From NCBI GenBank assembly GCA_026399835.1, contig JAPLQE010000042.1:1-64000 (forward strand): a DNA stretch of 64,000 nt, written 5' to 3'. A program made the position numbers and the translations under genes. This DNA comes from Burkholderiales bacterium. GTDB taxonomy: Bacteria > Pseudomonadota > Gammaproteobacteria > Burkholderiales > Burkholderiaceae_E. The notes beneath the pieces were generated by a model. The model worked only from the letters and a program-made list of their open reading frames with translations, ran no database searches and was not told the DNA's origin. This document shows positions 43,161 to 51,876 of the stretch, one piece after another; position 1 is the first letter of the stretch; every line of letters begins with the position of its first letter.

Positions 43161-43760
43161 TCACGATGCCGACGCGACCGCGACCTTCTTCGCCGCCTTG
43201 CGCGGCGCGCGCGGGGCCTTCGTCGCCTTCGCGGGGGTCTTCACGGCTGCCTTCGAGGCCGCCTTCGGGGCCTTGCCGGCCTTCGCCGGGGCCTTGCGGG
43301 CAGCGGCCGCGCGCGGCGTCCGGGCCGGCTTGCCGCCCAGCGACTGCACCGCGGCGTTCAGGGCATCGACGCGGGCGATCAGGGCCTGCACGTCGCTGTT
43401 GGTCGGCACGCCGAGGCGGTTCAGGGCGCGCGCGACGCGCTCCTCGAACACCGTCTCCAGGCGGTCCCACGAATCGGTCGCCTGCTTCGACAGGGTGCCG
43501 GCGACGGTGCCGAGGTTGCCCGCGACGCTGCCGACCCGGCCGGTGACCGCACCGAGCTTCTCCTCGGCGGTCGCGCGGGTGCGCTTCTGGATGTCCTTGC
43601 CTTCCTTGACCAGCGCCTCGAAGACCTTGTTGCCTTCTTCCTGGGCCTTGGCGAAGGCGCCGAGTCCGGCCAGCCAGATCTGCTGGGCGGAGTCCTTGAC
43701 GGCGGCAGCGAGCTGGTTGTCCGCCTTGCTGTCGATCGCCGGTTTCATCTTCTTGACCAT
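43161..43760 (-). CDS. Polyhydroxyalkanoate granule-associated phasin, PhaF/PhaI type
   Basis: The 199-residue protein has an N-terminal phasin domain (QQIWLAGLGAFAKAQEEGNKVFEALVKEG) that binds PHA granules and a C-terminal Ala/Lys/Pro-rich tail (repeats of KAPAKA and KTPAKATKAP) resembling histone H1, as in Pseudomonas PhaF, which binds DNA nonspecifically. The start ATG 43760 is preceded by AGGAG. It supports PHA storage together with PhaZ and the PHA-system protein. Confidence 0.93.
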   Translation of the reverse strand: MVKKMKPAIDSKADNQLAAAVKDSAQQIWLAGLGAFAKAQEEGNKVFEALVKEGKDIQKRTRATAEEKLGAVTGRVGSVAGNLGTVAGTLSKQATDSWDRLETVFEERVARALNRLGVPTNSDVQALIARVDALNAAVQSLGGKPARTPRAAAARKAPAKAGKAPKAASKAAVKTPAKATKAPRAPRKAAKKVAVASAS

Positions 43761-43978
43761 GGTCGCTTGCTCCTGTGACACGGGTTGTCGGGGTTCGCGC
43801 CGCGTCATCGGGACCGGCGATTGAGGCAGTGTAGGCAAGCGGCCTAGAGGGCACACACTAATCGTCGGGGGCCGCGGGTGGCAGGTTGCCGGCGCCCCCG
43901 TCCCGATGCAATGATCCGTCCTCCCCGCGCGCCGCTCCGCGCCGCCCGGCCAAGACCAACGACGAGGAGGGTTCCAGG

Positions 43979-45976
43979 ATGATCTATTTCGTGACCGGCG
44001 CCAGCGGCTTCATCGGCAAGCGCCTCGTCCGCAAGCTGCTGCAGCGCCGTGGCGCCGTCGTGCACTTCCTGATCCGCGATGCCTCGCCGGAGCGCGTGCA
44101 GCCGCTGCTCGACTACTGGGGTGTCGATTCGAGCCGCGCGATCGCCGTCCAGGGTGACCTGGTGCAGCCCGGGCTCGGCATGAAGGTCGCCGACCGCAAG
44201 AAGTACGACGGCAAGATCGCCCACTTCTTCCACCTCGCCGCGATCTACGACCTGAAGGCCGACGCCGACAGCCAGCTGCGCGTGAACGTCGACGGCACGC
44301 GCAACGTCGTCGCCTTCGCGAACGCGATCAAGGCCGGCCGCTTCCATCATGTGTCGTCGATCGCCGCCGCGGGCCTGTACGAGGGCATCTTCCGCGAGGA
44401 CATGTTCGACGAGGCCGAGGGTCTCGACCATCCGTACTTCGCGACCAAGCACGACTCCGAGAAGGTCGTGCGCGACGAGTGCAAGGTGCCGTTCCTCGTG
44501 TTCCGTCCCGGCCTGGTGGTCGGCGACTCGAAGACCGGCGAGATGGACAAGATCGACGGCCCGTACTACTTCTTCAAGCTGATCCAGCGGATGCGCCAGC
44601 TGCTGCCGCCATGGATGCCGATGATCGGCATCGAGGGCGGGCGCATCAACATCGTGCCGGTCGACTTCGTGGTCGATGCGATGGACCACATCGCCCACGC
44701 CAAGTCGCACGAGTCCGACTGCTATCACCTGGTCGATCCCGAGCCGATGCGGGTGGGCGACGTGCTGAACGCGTTCGCCACCGCCGCGCACTCGCCGAGG
44801 ATGACGATCCGCGTGAACGCCGCGCTGCTCGGCTTCGTGCCACGTGGCGTCAAGAAGAGCCTGATGGCGCTGACGCCGGTCCGCCGGATCCGCGGCGCGA
44901 TCATGAAGGATCTCGCCCTGCCCGACGACATCCTCGATTTCGTCAACTACCCGACGCGCTTCGACTGCCGCTACACCACCGCCGCGCTCAAGGGCAGCGG
45001 CATCGGCGTGCCGCGGCTGCCCGACTACGCCTGGGCGCTGTGGGATTACTGGGAGCGTCACCTCGACCCGGACCTGCAGATCGACCGCACGCTGCGCGGG
45101 CAGGTCGCCGGCAAGGTAGTGCTGATCACCGGCGGCTCGTCGGGCATCGGCCTGGCGGCGGCGCGCAAGATCGCCGAGGCGGGCGCCACGACGATCGTCT
45201 GCGGCCGCGACCAGGAGAAGCTCGACGAGGCGCGGGCGCTGATCGAGGCCGACGGCCACGTGCTGCACACCTTCTCGGTCGACCTGGCCGACATGGCCGA
45301 CGTCGACCGGATGGTGAAGTGGCTGATCGAGACCCATGGCGGGGTCGACATCCTGGTCAACAACGCCGGCCGCTCGATCCGCCGGGCGATCGAGTCCAGC
45401 CAGGAGCGCTTCCACGACTTCGAGCGCTGCATGCAGCTCAACTACTTCGGCGCGATCCGCACGACGATGGGCGTGCTGCCGGGGATGGTCGAGAAGAAGC
45501 GCGGACAGGTGATCAACATCTCCTCGATCGGCGTGCTGACCAACGCGCCGCGCTTCTCGGCCTATGTGGCGTCGAAGTCCGCGCTGGACGCGTGGACGAT
45601 GTGCGCGTCCTCGGAGTACTCCGACCTGGGCGTGCGCTTCACGACGATCAACATGCCGCTGGTGCGCACGCCGATGATCGCGCCGACCAAGCTGTACAAC
45701 AACGTGCCGACGCTCTCGCCCGAGGAGGCCGGCGACATGATCGTGCAGGCGATCGTCTACAAGCCGGTGCGCATCGCGACCCGGCTGGGCATCGCCGGCG
45801 CGGTCCTGCATGCGACCGTGCCGCGCCTGGCGCAGATCGTGATGAACACCTCGTTCAGGATGTTCCCCGACTCCGACGCGGCCAAGGGCGCGAAGGGCGC
45901 CAAGGGCGACAAGCCGCCGCCGCTGTCGGCGGACCAGGTGGCGTTCCAGCAGCTGATGCGGGGCATCCACTTCTGA
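43979..45976 (+). CDS. Two-domain fatty acyl-CoA/ACP reductase (alcohol-forming)
   Basis: This 665-residue protein closely resembles the Marinobacter fatty acyl reductases that make fatty alcohol from acyl-CoA in two steps. The N-terminal extended SDR domain has TGASGFIGKRLV, HHVSSIAAAGLYEGIF and the YxxxK pair in HPYFATKHDSEKVV. The C-terminal classical SDR domain has TGGSSGIGLAAA and SAYVASKSALDAW. The middle motif GPYYFFKLIQRM and the end VAFQQLMRGIHF also fit. It supplies alcohol for the wax ester synthase. The start follows GAGGAGGG. Confidence 0.93.
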   Translation: MIYFVTGASGFIGKRLVRKLLQRRGAVVHFLIRDASPERVQPLLDYWGVDSSRAIAVQGDLVQPGLGMKVADRKKYDGKIAHFFHLAAIYDLKADADSQLRVNVDGTRNVVAFANAIKAGRFHHVSSIAAAGLYEGIFREDMFDEAEGLDHPYFATKHDSEKVVRDECKVPFLVFRPGLVVGDSKTGEMDKIDGPYYFFKLIQRMRQLLPPWMPMIGIEGGRINIVPVDFVVDAMDHIAHAKSHESDCYHLVDPEPMRVGDVLNAFATAAHSPRMTIRVNAALLGFVPRGVKKSLMALTPVRRIRGAIMKDLALPDDILDFVNYPTRFDCRYTTAALKGSGIGVPRLPDYAWALWDYWERHLDPDLQIDRTLRGQVAGKVVLITGGSSGIGLAAARKIAEAGATTIVCGRDQEKLDEARALIEADGHVLHTFSVDLADMADVDRMVKWLIETHGGVDILVNNAGRSIRRAIESSQERFHDFERCMQLNYFGAIRTTMGVLPGMVEKKRGQVINISSIGVLTNAPRFSAYVASKSALDAWTMCASSEYSDLGVRFTTINMPLVRTPMIAPTKLYNNVPTLSPEEAGDMIVQAIVYKPVRIATRLGIAGAVLHATVPRLAQIVMNTSFRMFPDSDAAKGAKGAKGDKPPPLSADQVAFQQLMRGIHF

Positions 45977-46041
45977 GGCCCGCGGGTCGGGTCGCACGCG
46001 CGTCCCGGCCCGTCCCGAACGCGATCCGCCAGGCCTGCTTC

Positions 46042-47001
46042 TCAGCGCGCGGACGCCGCACGCGCCGGGCGCCCGGCCTCGGCCGCGGCGAGCGACTCGA
46101 GCACGATCCGCGCGACCCGCGCGTCGTAGACGAGGCTGATGTGGCCGAGCCCGTGCAGGATCACCGTGCGTGCGCCCGGCAGCGTCTGGATCGCCTGGGG
46201 CGCGACGATGTTGTCCTGCCAGGACAGCACGACCGTGAAGCGCTCGAGCCGCTCGCGCGGCTCGTCCGTCGCGAGCTGTTGCAGCCAGTCGCTGTCGCGC
46301 CGCATCTGGCGTACGTTGCGGCCCCGGCCGAAACGCGCATGGACAGTGCCGCGGTGCGGCGTGCCGAGGGTGACCACGCAGGCGACCGCCTCGTCGCCGC
46401 AGGCCCGCAGATAGGCGCGTGCCGCGAGCCCGCCCATGCTGTGCCCGACCAGGGCCACCTGCGGCGCGCCGGTGCGCGCGCGCAGCGCGTCGACCGCCGC
46501 GGCGATGCGTGGCGCGTAGTCGTCGATCGAGGCGAACGGGGGCTCGAGGTCGACCGCGTCGACGGCGTGGCCGCCCGCGACCAGGCGCGCGGCCATCGGC
46601 CGCCACAGCGCGCGGTTGCAGAAGTAGCCGTGGATCAGCAGCACCGGCAGCCGCTGGTCGTGCGCAGCGCCGACGGCGAACGCGCGCCGCGCCAGCAGCG
46701 GCTGGGAGACGCTGAAGGTGCGGGTCGAGTCGACGATCTCGCGGGCCCAGGCCGCCGTCCAGGCACGCAGTCCGCGCATGAATCCGTGCCGGTGCTCGTG
46801 CTCGGGGCGGGCGCCGCGCGCGAGCCAGGCGATCGCGAAGTCGGCGGTCAGGACCACCGCGTGCAGCGCGATCGGCGCGACGATGCCGATCGCCACCGCG
46901 GCGCCGATCGAGCTGCGACCGGTGCCGGCGAGCCAGGCCGCGAGCCCGATGCCGAGCAGGAACTGCCCGGCGAGCAGCCACTGCTGCAGACGCGCGATCA
47001 C
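46042..47001 (-). CDS. Membrane-anchored lipase/alpha-beta hydrolase
   Basis: The 319-residue protein has two hydrophobic N-terminal segments (residues about 8-60), then an alpha/beta-hydrolase with oxyanion LLIHGYFCNRALW and nucleophile elbow GHSMGGLAARAYL. TLGTPHRGT and HGLGHISLVYD (catalytic His) are typical of triacylglycerol lipases. GTG 47001 overlaps the GMC stop as GTGA, so the two are translated together. Confidence 0.88.
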   Translation of the reverse strand: MIARLQQWLLAGQFLLGIGLAAWLAGTGRSSIGAAVAIGIVAPIALHAVVLTADFAIAWLARGARPEHEHRHGFMRGLRAWTAAWAREIVDSTRTFSVSQPLLARRAFAVGAAHDQRLPVLLIHGYFCNRALWRPMAARLVAGGHAVDAVDLEPPFASIDDYAPRIAAAVDALRARTGAPQVALVGHSMGGLAARAYLRACGDEAVACVVTLGTPHRGTVHARFGRGRNVRQMRRDSDWLQQLATDEPRERLERFTVVLSWQDNIVAPQAIQTLPGARTVILHGLGHISLVYDARVARIVLESLAAAEAGRPARAASAR

Positions 47002-48614
47002 GCGAGCGGCTCCGGCTCGCGGCCCGTCATGCTCCTGGCGAGTCCGGCGCTCATCCGGGTCACGATACCGTAGATCGACAGCTGGGGGTTCGCGCCGATC
47101 GAGGTCGGGAACACCGATCCGTCGTGCACCGACAGGTTGTCGACGTGATGGTGGCGGCCGTCCGGCCGCACCAGGCCGCGCGCGTCGTCTGCCGACATCG
47201 CGCAGCCGCCCATCACGTGCGCCGAGACCACCTTGGTGTCGAAGGGCGCGAGCACCAGCCGGTCGAGCTCGGCCAGCAGGCCCGCGAGCGTGGCCTGCGG
47301 CGTGGCGCGCTCGTGGCCGATGCGCACGCTGCGTGCACCGGCCGCGAACTGGATCTCGGCCATCGCCCTGAAGGCGCGGCGCGCGCCGTCGAACACGAAG
47401 TCGTCGAGCGGGTAGTCGAGCACCGGCGAGCCGTCGTCGCGCAGGCTCACGCGGCCCCCCGGCGAGCGTTCGTGGAAGCCGTCGCGCATCAGGGCGAGCA
47501 GCGCGTGCGCGTGCGCGAAGCGCCGCATCGCCGCGGCGTGCTCCGGTCCGAAGCCCGCGAGGTTCACCGCGAACAGCACCGGATGGATGGGCGGCGCCTC
47601 GAGCTTGAAGCCGATCGGCCCGTCGATCGGATCGATGCCGAGGAAGTGGTCGGTGTAGCGGGTCTGCGGCGCGCCCTCGAAGCCGCGGACCTCCTGTTCG
47701 TGGTCGGCCACGGACAGCACGACCGGATGCAGGAAGGTGCGCGTGCCGGCGATGCCTCGCGGATCGGGCGCCCTGGAGCGCAGCAGCACCGCGGGCGAGT
47801 TGATCGCGCCGCCGGCGAGCACGACGTGCTCCGCGCGGATCTCGAGGCTGCGGCCGGAGGGCCGCAGGCCGTCGGCGTCGAGCGCCTGCACTTCGATCGC
47901 CTCGACGCGCCGTCCGACGATGCGCAGCCGGTTCGCCCGCGCCCGGGTGAGCAGCGTCGCGCCGAGCTCGAGCGCGGCCGGGATCGTCGTCACCAGCATC
48001 GACTGCTTGGCGTTGGCCGGGCAGCCCATGCCGCAATAGCCGAGGTTCAGGCAGCCACGCACGTTGCGCTGGATCGCCGGGACCGGAATGCCGAGCTTCA
48101 TCCCGCCGCGGCGCAGCAGGTCGTTGTTCTCGTTCGGCGGCACCAGCCAGGGGCCGATGCCGAGCCGGCGCTCGGCCTGCGCGAACCAGGGCGACAGCGT
48201 CTCGGGCTCGTAGCCCGGGAGTGCCCAGCGCTCGCCCCACCAGTTCAGGGTCTCGTCAGGGGTGCGGAAGCTCGAGGTCCAGTTGACCGTGGTCGAGCCG
48301 CCGGCGCAGCGCCCCTGCAGGATCGTGATCGCCTGGTCGCGGGTCTTGCGCGCCGCCGACTCCTGGTAGAGCTGCGGGTAGGCCTCGTTCTCGCGCATCG
48401 AGAAGTCGCGCGACGTCTTGAGCGGGCCTTCCTCGATCATCACCACCTTCAGCCCGGCGCGCGCGAGGACCTCGGCGGTGATGCCGCCGCCCGCGCCGGT
48501 GCCGATGATCGCGACGTCGGCCCGCAGCGTGGCCGGCAGCGGGTCGCGCGAGGCGTCCAGCACGCGCCAGCCGCGTGTGAGGCCCTCGGCCACCGGATCG
48601 GGGAGTCGACTCAT
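46998..48614 (-). CDS. GMC oxidoreductase, long-chain alcohol oxidase type
   Basis: This 538-residue FAD enzyme has the dinucleotide motif VAIIGTGAGGGITAEVLA, the GMC segment LQGRCAGGSTTVNW and the catalytic His-Asn pair in VSAHVMGGCAMS and GANPQLSIYG. It matches the fatty-alcohol-oxidase branch. It is followed by the coupled lipase gene, and a Tat-type partner lies upstream. Substrate (long-chain alcohol from the reductase or wax) is inferred. Confidence 0.9.
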   Translation of the reverse strand: MSRLPDPVAEGLTRGWRVLDASRDPLPATLRADVAIIGTGAGGGITAEVLARAGLKVVMIEEGPLKTSRDFSMRENEAYPQLYQESAARKTRDQAITILQGRCAGGSTTVNWTSSFRTPDETLNWWGERWALPGYEPETLSPWFAQAERRLGIGPWLVPPNENNDLLRRGGMKLGIPVPAIQRNVRGCLNLGYCGMGCPANAKQSMLVTTIPAALELGATLLTRARANRLRIVGRRVEAIEVQALDADGLRPSGRSLEIRAEHVVLAGGAINSPAVLLRSRAPDPRGIAGTRTFLHPVVLSVADHEQEVRGFEGAPQTRYTDHFLGIDPIDGPIGFKLEAPPIHPVLFAVNLAGFGPEHAAAMRRFAHAHALLALMRDGFHERSPGGRVSLRDDGSPVLDYPLDDFVFDGARRAFRAMAEIQFAAGARSVRIGHERATPQATLAGLLAELDRLVLAPFDTKVVSAHVMGGCAMSADDARGLVRPDGRHHHVDNLSVHDGSVFPTSIGANPQLSIYGIVTRMSAGLARSMTGREPEPLA

Positions 48615-48690
48615 CGATGCCTCATGGGTAGGGAGCGAACGGGTCAGGGACGACGGTGTGCGTGACGCCGGTGTGCGCGACAGCGCCGGG

Positions 48691-49179
48691 TCACAGCGAG
48701 AGCGGACCGGCGTAGCCGATCGCCGGCCAGGCCGATGCGTCCGCGTACCAGGTGCCGATCACCAGGTCGTGGAGTGCGGCATAGCCGCCGCGAAAGAGCG
48801 CGAAGCGGTGCAGGCGCCATGACTGCAGGAAGGCGCCCACCTCGTCGACGCCGGAATCCGCCCACTCGGCGCGCACGCCGGCCAGCAGCCGGCGTCCGGG
48901 TGCCGAGCCGAGCAGGGCGAAGAGCTGAGCCAGTTCGGCCTGCGAGGCGGGCGCCAGCCCGGCGATCGCGGCGACGACGCCCTCGGTGCAGCCGCGCACC
49001 GCCGCGGCCCGCGCCGCCGGCTCGGCTGGCAGCGCGCCGTCGAGCAGGGCCGGCACCACGGCGCCGAGCACCGCGTCACGGTCCCGCGTGGCATCCCGGC
49101 CCGCGACGATCGCCACGCCCCCCACTGCCAGCAGCGCACCGCCGGCGAGGCCGGCCTTCAGCAAGGTCCTTCTTCGCAT
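48691..49179 (-). CDS. Tat-signal small subunit-like protein
   Basis: The 162-residue protein begins MRRRTLLKAGLAGGALLAVGG, a twin-arginine-like signal with a hydrophobic stretch. The mature part is helical with conserved Trp and Gly (SWRLHRFALFRGGYAALHDL, then WPAIGYAGPL), typical of small subunits partnered with GMC dehydrogenases. The end GYAGPLSL matches that family. It lies 76 bases upstream of the GMC gene on the same strand. Confidence 0.82.
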   Translation of the reverse strand: MRRRTLLKAGLAGGALLAVGGVAIVAGRDATRDRDAVLGAVVPALLDGALPAEPAARAAAVRGCTEGVVAAIAGLAPASQAELAQLFALLGSAPGRRLLAGVRAEWADSGVDEVGAFLQSWRLHRFALFRGGYAALHDLVIGTWYADASAWPAIGYAGPLSL

Positions 49180-49291
49180 GCCGCCGATTCTAGGGAGCGG
49201 CCGTGGAGGCGCGGCTCTAAAGGCGGGTGGCCACGCCGGGCGGTACGGGTGCTGCGTCATACTCGCGCCGAGCCCACGACGACACATCGCA

Positions 49292-50011
49292 ATGGACCCG
49301 TCGCAACGACTGCGTACCGGTGCGGCCGAGGTCGCCGCGCTGCGCTCCCTCGAGGGCGTGGATGCGGCCACCCGCGCCCGCCGAGACGAGCTGCGCGCCT
49401 GGCAGGCCCGCCGGCTCGCCTTCACCCATGGCGACCTGCTCGCCACCCCGCGTTACCGCGATGCGACGCGCTTCTTCCTCGACGAGCTCTACGGGGTCAA
49501 GGACTTCTCGCAGCGCGACGCCGAACTGGCGCGGGTGATCCCGACCCTGACGCGCTTCCTGCCCGCCGGGGCGCTGGAGACGATCGCGGATGCGGTCGAG
49601 CTCGACGCCCTGTCCGAGCGGCTCGACCTCGCGACCGCGCGTGCGCTCGCCGCCGATCCGGCGCTGCGCGACGCGCCGATCGACGACGAGGGCTATGCGC
49701 GTGCCTTCCGCGCAGCCGGTTCCCGCACCGACCGCGAGCGGCAGGTCGAGCTGGTCGAGCACATCGGCCGGGCGCTCGACCGGCTCGTGCGCCAGCCGCT
49801 GCTCGGCGGCCTGCTCGGTGCGATGGAGGGGCCGGCACGGATGGCCGGGCTGTCGGCGATGCATGCCTTCCTGGACTCCGGGTTCCGCGCCTTCAAGGCG
49901 ATGAAAGGGGCCGACGTCTTCCTGAGGACGGTGATCGGCCGCGAGCAGGCACTGATGGCCCGCATCTGGGCGGGCGAGCCGGACCCGGTCGGCCGCGCTG
50001 GACAGCGCTGA
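49292..50011 (+). CDS. FFLEELY-motif family protein
   Basis: This 239-residue helical protein contains RFFLDELYGVKDFSQRD, a variant of the FFLEELY motif that names an uncharacterised family. Other conserved segments are ARVIPTLTRFLP and HAFLDSGFRAFKAMKGADVFL. No enzymatic residues recognised. The start ATG 49292 gives MDPSQRLRT. The rpsF promoter begins inside its 3' end. Confidence 0.85.
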   Translation: MDPSQRLRTGAAEVAALRSLEGVDAATRARRDELRAWQARRLAFTHGDLLATPRYRDATRFFLDELYGVKDFSQRDAELARVIPTLTRFLPAGALETIADAVELDALSERLDLATARALAADPALRDAPIDDEGYARAFRAAGSRTDRERQVELVEHIGRALDRLVRQPLLGGLLGAMEGPARMAGLSAMHAFLDSGFRAFKAMKGADVFLRTVIGREQALMARIWAGEPDPVGRAGQR

Positions 50012-50028
50012 CTGGAGAGGGCTAGAAT
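49999..50028 (+). promoter_or_regulatory. Candidate sigma-70 promoter of the rpsF operon
   Basis: TGGACA (49999-50004) and TAGAAT (50023-50028) are separated by 18 bases. The -35 lies within the last codons of the FFLEELY gene. A leader of about 185 bases would precede rpsF. Confidence 0.6.
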
Positions 50029-50147
50029 AGAGGGTTCCTCGCCGCACGGACTGGGCTGGGCGCACCCGTACAACGGGTCGCACGGCCGGGACCCCGACAC
50101 GAGCCGGCGGCCGGCCACCGAGCGATCGGAGGTCGTCTTCGAGGAAA

Positions 50148-50192
50148 ACGTGCTGGCTGTCTGCAGGCATCGCAGGCACCAGACACCCACGT
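50148..50192 (+). promoter_or_regulatory. Candidate structured leader of rpsF
   Basis: ACGTG (50148-50152) pairs with CACGT (50188-50192), and TGTCTG (50158-50163) pairs with CAGACA (50180-50185), giving a two-step stem with an asymmetric internal loop, ending about 28 bases before the rpsF ATG. Position fits autoregulation by S6 or S6:S18, but I cannot see the full known motif. Confidence 0.35.
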
Positions 50193-50220
50193 CACCCAAA
50201 GCATTCCTAAAGGGGAATCG

Positions 50221-50691
50221 ATGCGTCACTACGAGATCGTCTTCATCGTCCACCCCGATCAGAGCGAGCAGGTGCCCGCGATGATCGAGCGGTACAAGAC
50301 CCTGGTCGACGGACACCAGGGCAAGATGCACCGGATCGAGGACTGGGGCCGCCTGCAGCTGGCCTACCCGATCCAGAAGGTGGCGAAGGCCCACTACGCG
50401 ATGATGAACATCGAGTGCGACCAGAAGACCCTGGAAGAGCTCGAGCATGCGTTCCGCTTCAACGACGCGGTGCTGCGCCACCTCGTGGTGGGCATGCCGA
50501 AGGCCGAGACGGGTGCGTCCCCGATGCTGCGTCGGATCCAGAAGGAAGAGGCCCGCAAGAGCGCCGCCTCGACCGAAGGCACGGGCGACCGGGGTGATCG
50601 CGGCGACCGTGGCGATCGCGGCGATCGCGGCGATCGTCCGCCGATGATGGACCGCGGCGACCGCCCCGAGAGGACCGAAAGGACCGCTTGA
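50221..50691 (+). CDS. rpsF: 30S ribosomal protein S6
   Basis: The 156-residue protein begins [18 protein letters not shown] with the family segment [16 protein letters not shown]. Residues 1-105 are the S6 core. The C-terminal tail contains a run of six GDR triplets, making the protein longer than the 120-130 residues usual in this group. It leads the rpsF-priB-rpsR-rplI operon; the priB start overlaps its stop as TTGA. Confidence 0.98.
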   Translation: MRHYEIVFIVHPDQSEQVPAMIERYKTLVDGHQGKMHRIEDWGRLQLAYPIQKVAKAHYAMMNIECDQKTLEELEHAFRFNDAVLRHLVVGMPKAETGASPMLRRIQKEEARKSAASTEGTGDRGDRGDRGDRGDRGDRPPMMDRGDRPERTERTA

Positions 50692-50996
50692 ACCGGCTCG
50701 GACTGACCGCTGCGCTCGTCGAGCGCGAGGCCATCCGCTACACGCCTGCGGGCGTGCCGATCGTCGGGCTGAAGCTCTCGCACCAGTCGGTGCAGCGCGA
50801 AGCCGGCGCCGATCGGACGGTCGAGCTGGAGATCTCAGCGATCGCCGCCGACCGACTGGCACTGAGGATGGACCGCGTCGCGCTGGGCACCGAGCTGAAG
50901 CTGGAAGGCTTCCTCGCCCCGCGCCGCCGCAACGTCAAGGCCCTGGTTCTGCACATCACCGATTTCGAGCTGCACGCAGCCGATCGAACTGATTAA
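50688..50996 (+). CDS. priB: Primosomal replication protein N
   Basis: The 102-residue OB-fold single-strand DNA-binding protein of replication restart has the family segments [21 protein letters not shown] and LSHQS. TTG start at 50688 overlaps the rpsF stop. Its placement between rpsF and rpsR is the standard betaproteobacterial/gammaproteobacterial order. Confidence 0.95.
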   Translation: MNRLGLTAALVEREAIRYTPAGVPIVGLKLSHQSVQREAGADRTVELEISAIAADRLALRMDRVALGTELKLEGFLAPRRRNVKALVLHITDFELHAADRTD

Positions 50997-51016
50997 AAAA
51001 GAGATAGAGGAACGTC

Positions 51017-51292
51017 ATGGCATTCATGCGCCGAGGCAGCAAGGACAAGAAACCCAAGCGTCCGTCACAGAGCGCGCTCTTCAAGCGCAAGCGCTTCTGC
51101 CGGTTCACCGCCGAGAAGGTTGAGTGGATCGACTACAAGGACGTGGACGTGCTGAAGGACTTCATCACCGAGACCGGCAAGATCATGCCGGCCCGCCTGA
51201 CCGGCACCAAGGCCCGCTACCAGCGCCAGCTGTCGGACGCGATCAATCGCGCCCGCTTCCTGGCCCTGATGCCGTACACCGACAACCACTGA
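51017..51292 (+). CDS. rpsR: 30S ribosomal protein S18
   Basis: The 91-residue protein contains [41 protein letters not shown] and [13 protein letters not shown], the S18 signature. It binds S6 in the 30S platform. AGAGG lies about 8 bases upstream of the ATG. Confidence 0.98.
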   Translation: MAFMRRGSKDKKPKRPSQSALFKRKRFCRFTAEKVEWIDYKDVDVLKDFITETGKIMPARLTGTKARYQRQLSDAINRARFLALMPYTDNH

Positions 51293-51305
51293 GCCGGAGC
51301 CCGCC

Positions 51306-51758
51306 ATGCAGATCATCCTGCTCGAGAAGGTCGTCAACCTCGGCAGCCTCGGTGACGTGGTTCGCGTCAAGGATGGCTATGCCCGCAACTTCCTGATCCC
51401 CGAAGGCAAGGCGCGCCGTGCGACCGACGCCGCGATCAAGGAGTTCGAGACCCGCCGCGCCGACCTGGAGAAGATCCAGGCCGACAAGCTCGCCGCTGCG
51501 CAAGCCGCCGGTGCCAAGCTCGACGGCATGACCCTCGCCATCAGCCAGAAGGCCGGTGTCGACGGTCGTCTGTTCGGCTCGGTCACCAACTTCGACATCT
51601 CGTCCGCGCTGTCCAAACAGGGCTTCCCGCAGGTCGAGAAGGCGATGGTGCGTCTGCCGAACGGCCCGCTGAAGGCCGTCGGCGAGTTCGACGTCGGTGT
51701 TGCGCTGCACGCCGACGTGGTCGCTTCGATCAAGGTCGTGGTCAGCCCCGAGGCCTGA
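51306..51758 (+). CDS. rplI: 50S ribosomal protein L9
   Basis: The 150-residue protein begins [19 protein letters not shown] with the L9 signature [17 protein letters not shown], then a long helix and a C-terminal domain. Last gene of the ribosomal block; two hairpins follow its stop. Confidence 0.98.
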   Translation: MQIILLEKVVNLGSLGDVVRVKDGYARNFLIPEGKARRATDAAIKEFETRRADLEKIQADKLAAAQAAGAKLDGMTLAISQKAGVDGRLFGSVTNFDISSALSKQGFPQVEKAMVRLPNGPLKAVGEFDVGVALHADVVASIKVVVSPEA

Positions 51759-51768
51759 GTCCCATGCA

Positions 51769-51787
51769 CACGGGGCGATGCCCCGTG
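51769..51787 (+). terminator. First hairpin after rplI
   Basis: CACGGGGC and GCCCCGTG form a perfect 8-base stem with loop GAT, 11 bases after the rplI stop. No U-tract follows; it probably protects or pauses transcript ends ahead of the second hairpin. Confidence 0.5.
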
Positions 51788-51799
51788 CCGCAGCGCCGC

Positions 51800-51829
51800 A
51801 AGGGGCCCGCGAGGGCCCCTTGTTCTTTT
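51800..51829 (+). terminator. Rho-independent terminator of the rpsF-rplI operon
   Basis: AAGGGGCCC and GGGCCCCTT form a 9-base stem with loop GCGA, followed by GTTCTTTT. This is a classical intrinsic terminator separating the ribosomal block from dnaB. Confidence 0.85.
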
Positions 51830-51876
51830 GCGTGGGCGTCTTTCGAGCCCCGGCACCCGCGAGTACCATCGAGTTC

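Noticed and set aside
43901-43915. atgcaatga near the acyl reductase as a second PhaR-type site
   Set aside because: Only half of the palindrome at phaZ is present; too short to support.
49187-49192. ATTCTA (TAGAAT on the minus strand) as a leaderless promoter of the Tat-signal gene
   Set aside because: The -10 is good and would place the transcript start at the ATG, but no -35 is seen, so I could not support a promoter.
50583-50640. Short repeated units suggesting a CRISPR or minisatellite
   Set aside because: They are codons of the GDR tail of S6, with no spacers of CRISPR size.
51841-51869. TTTCGA-N17-TACCAT as the dnaB promoter
   Set aside because: Matches to consensus are too few at -35 to call it, although a promoter must lie in this gap after the terminator.
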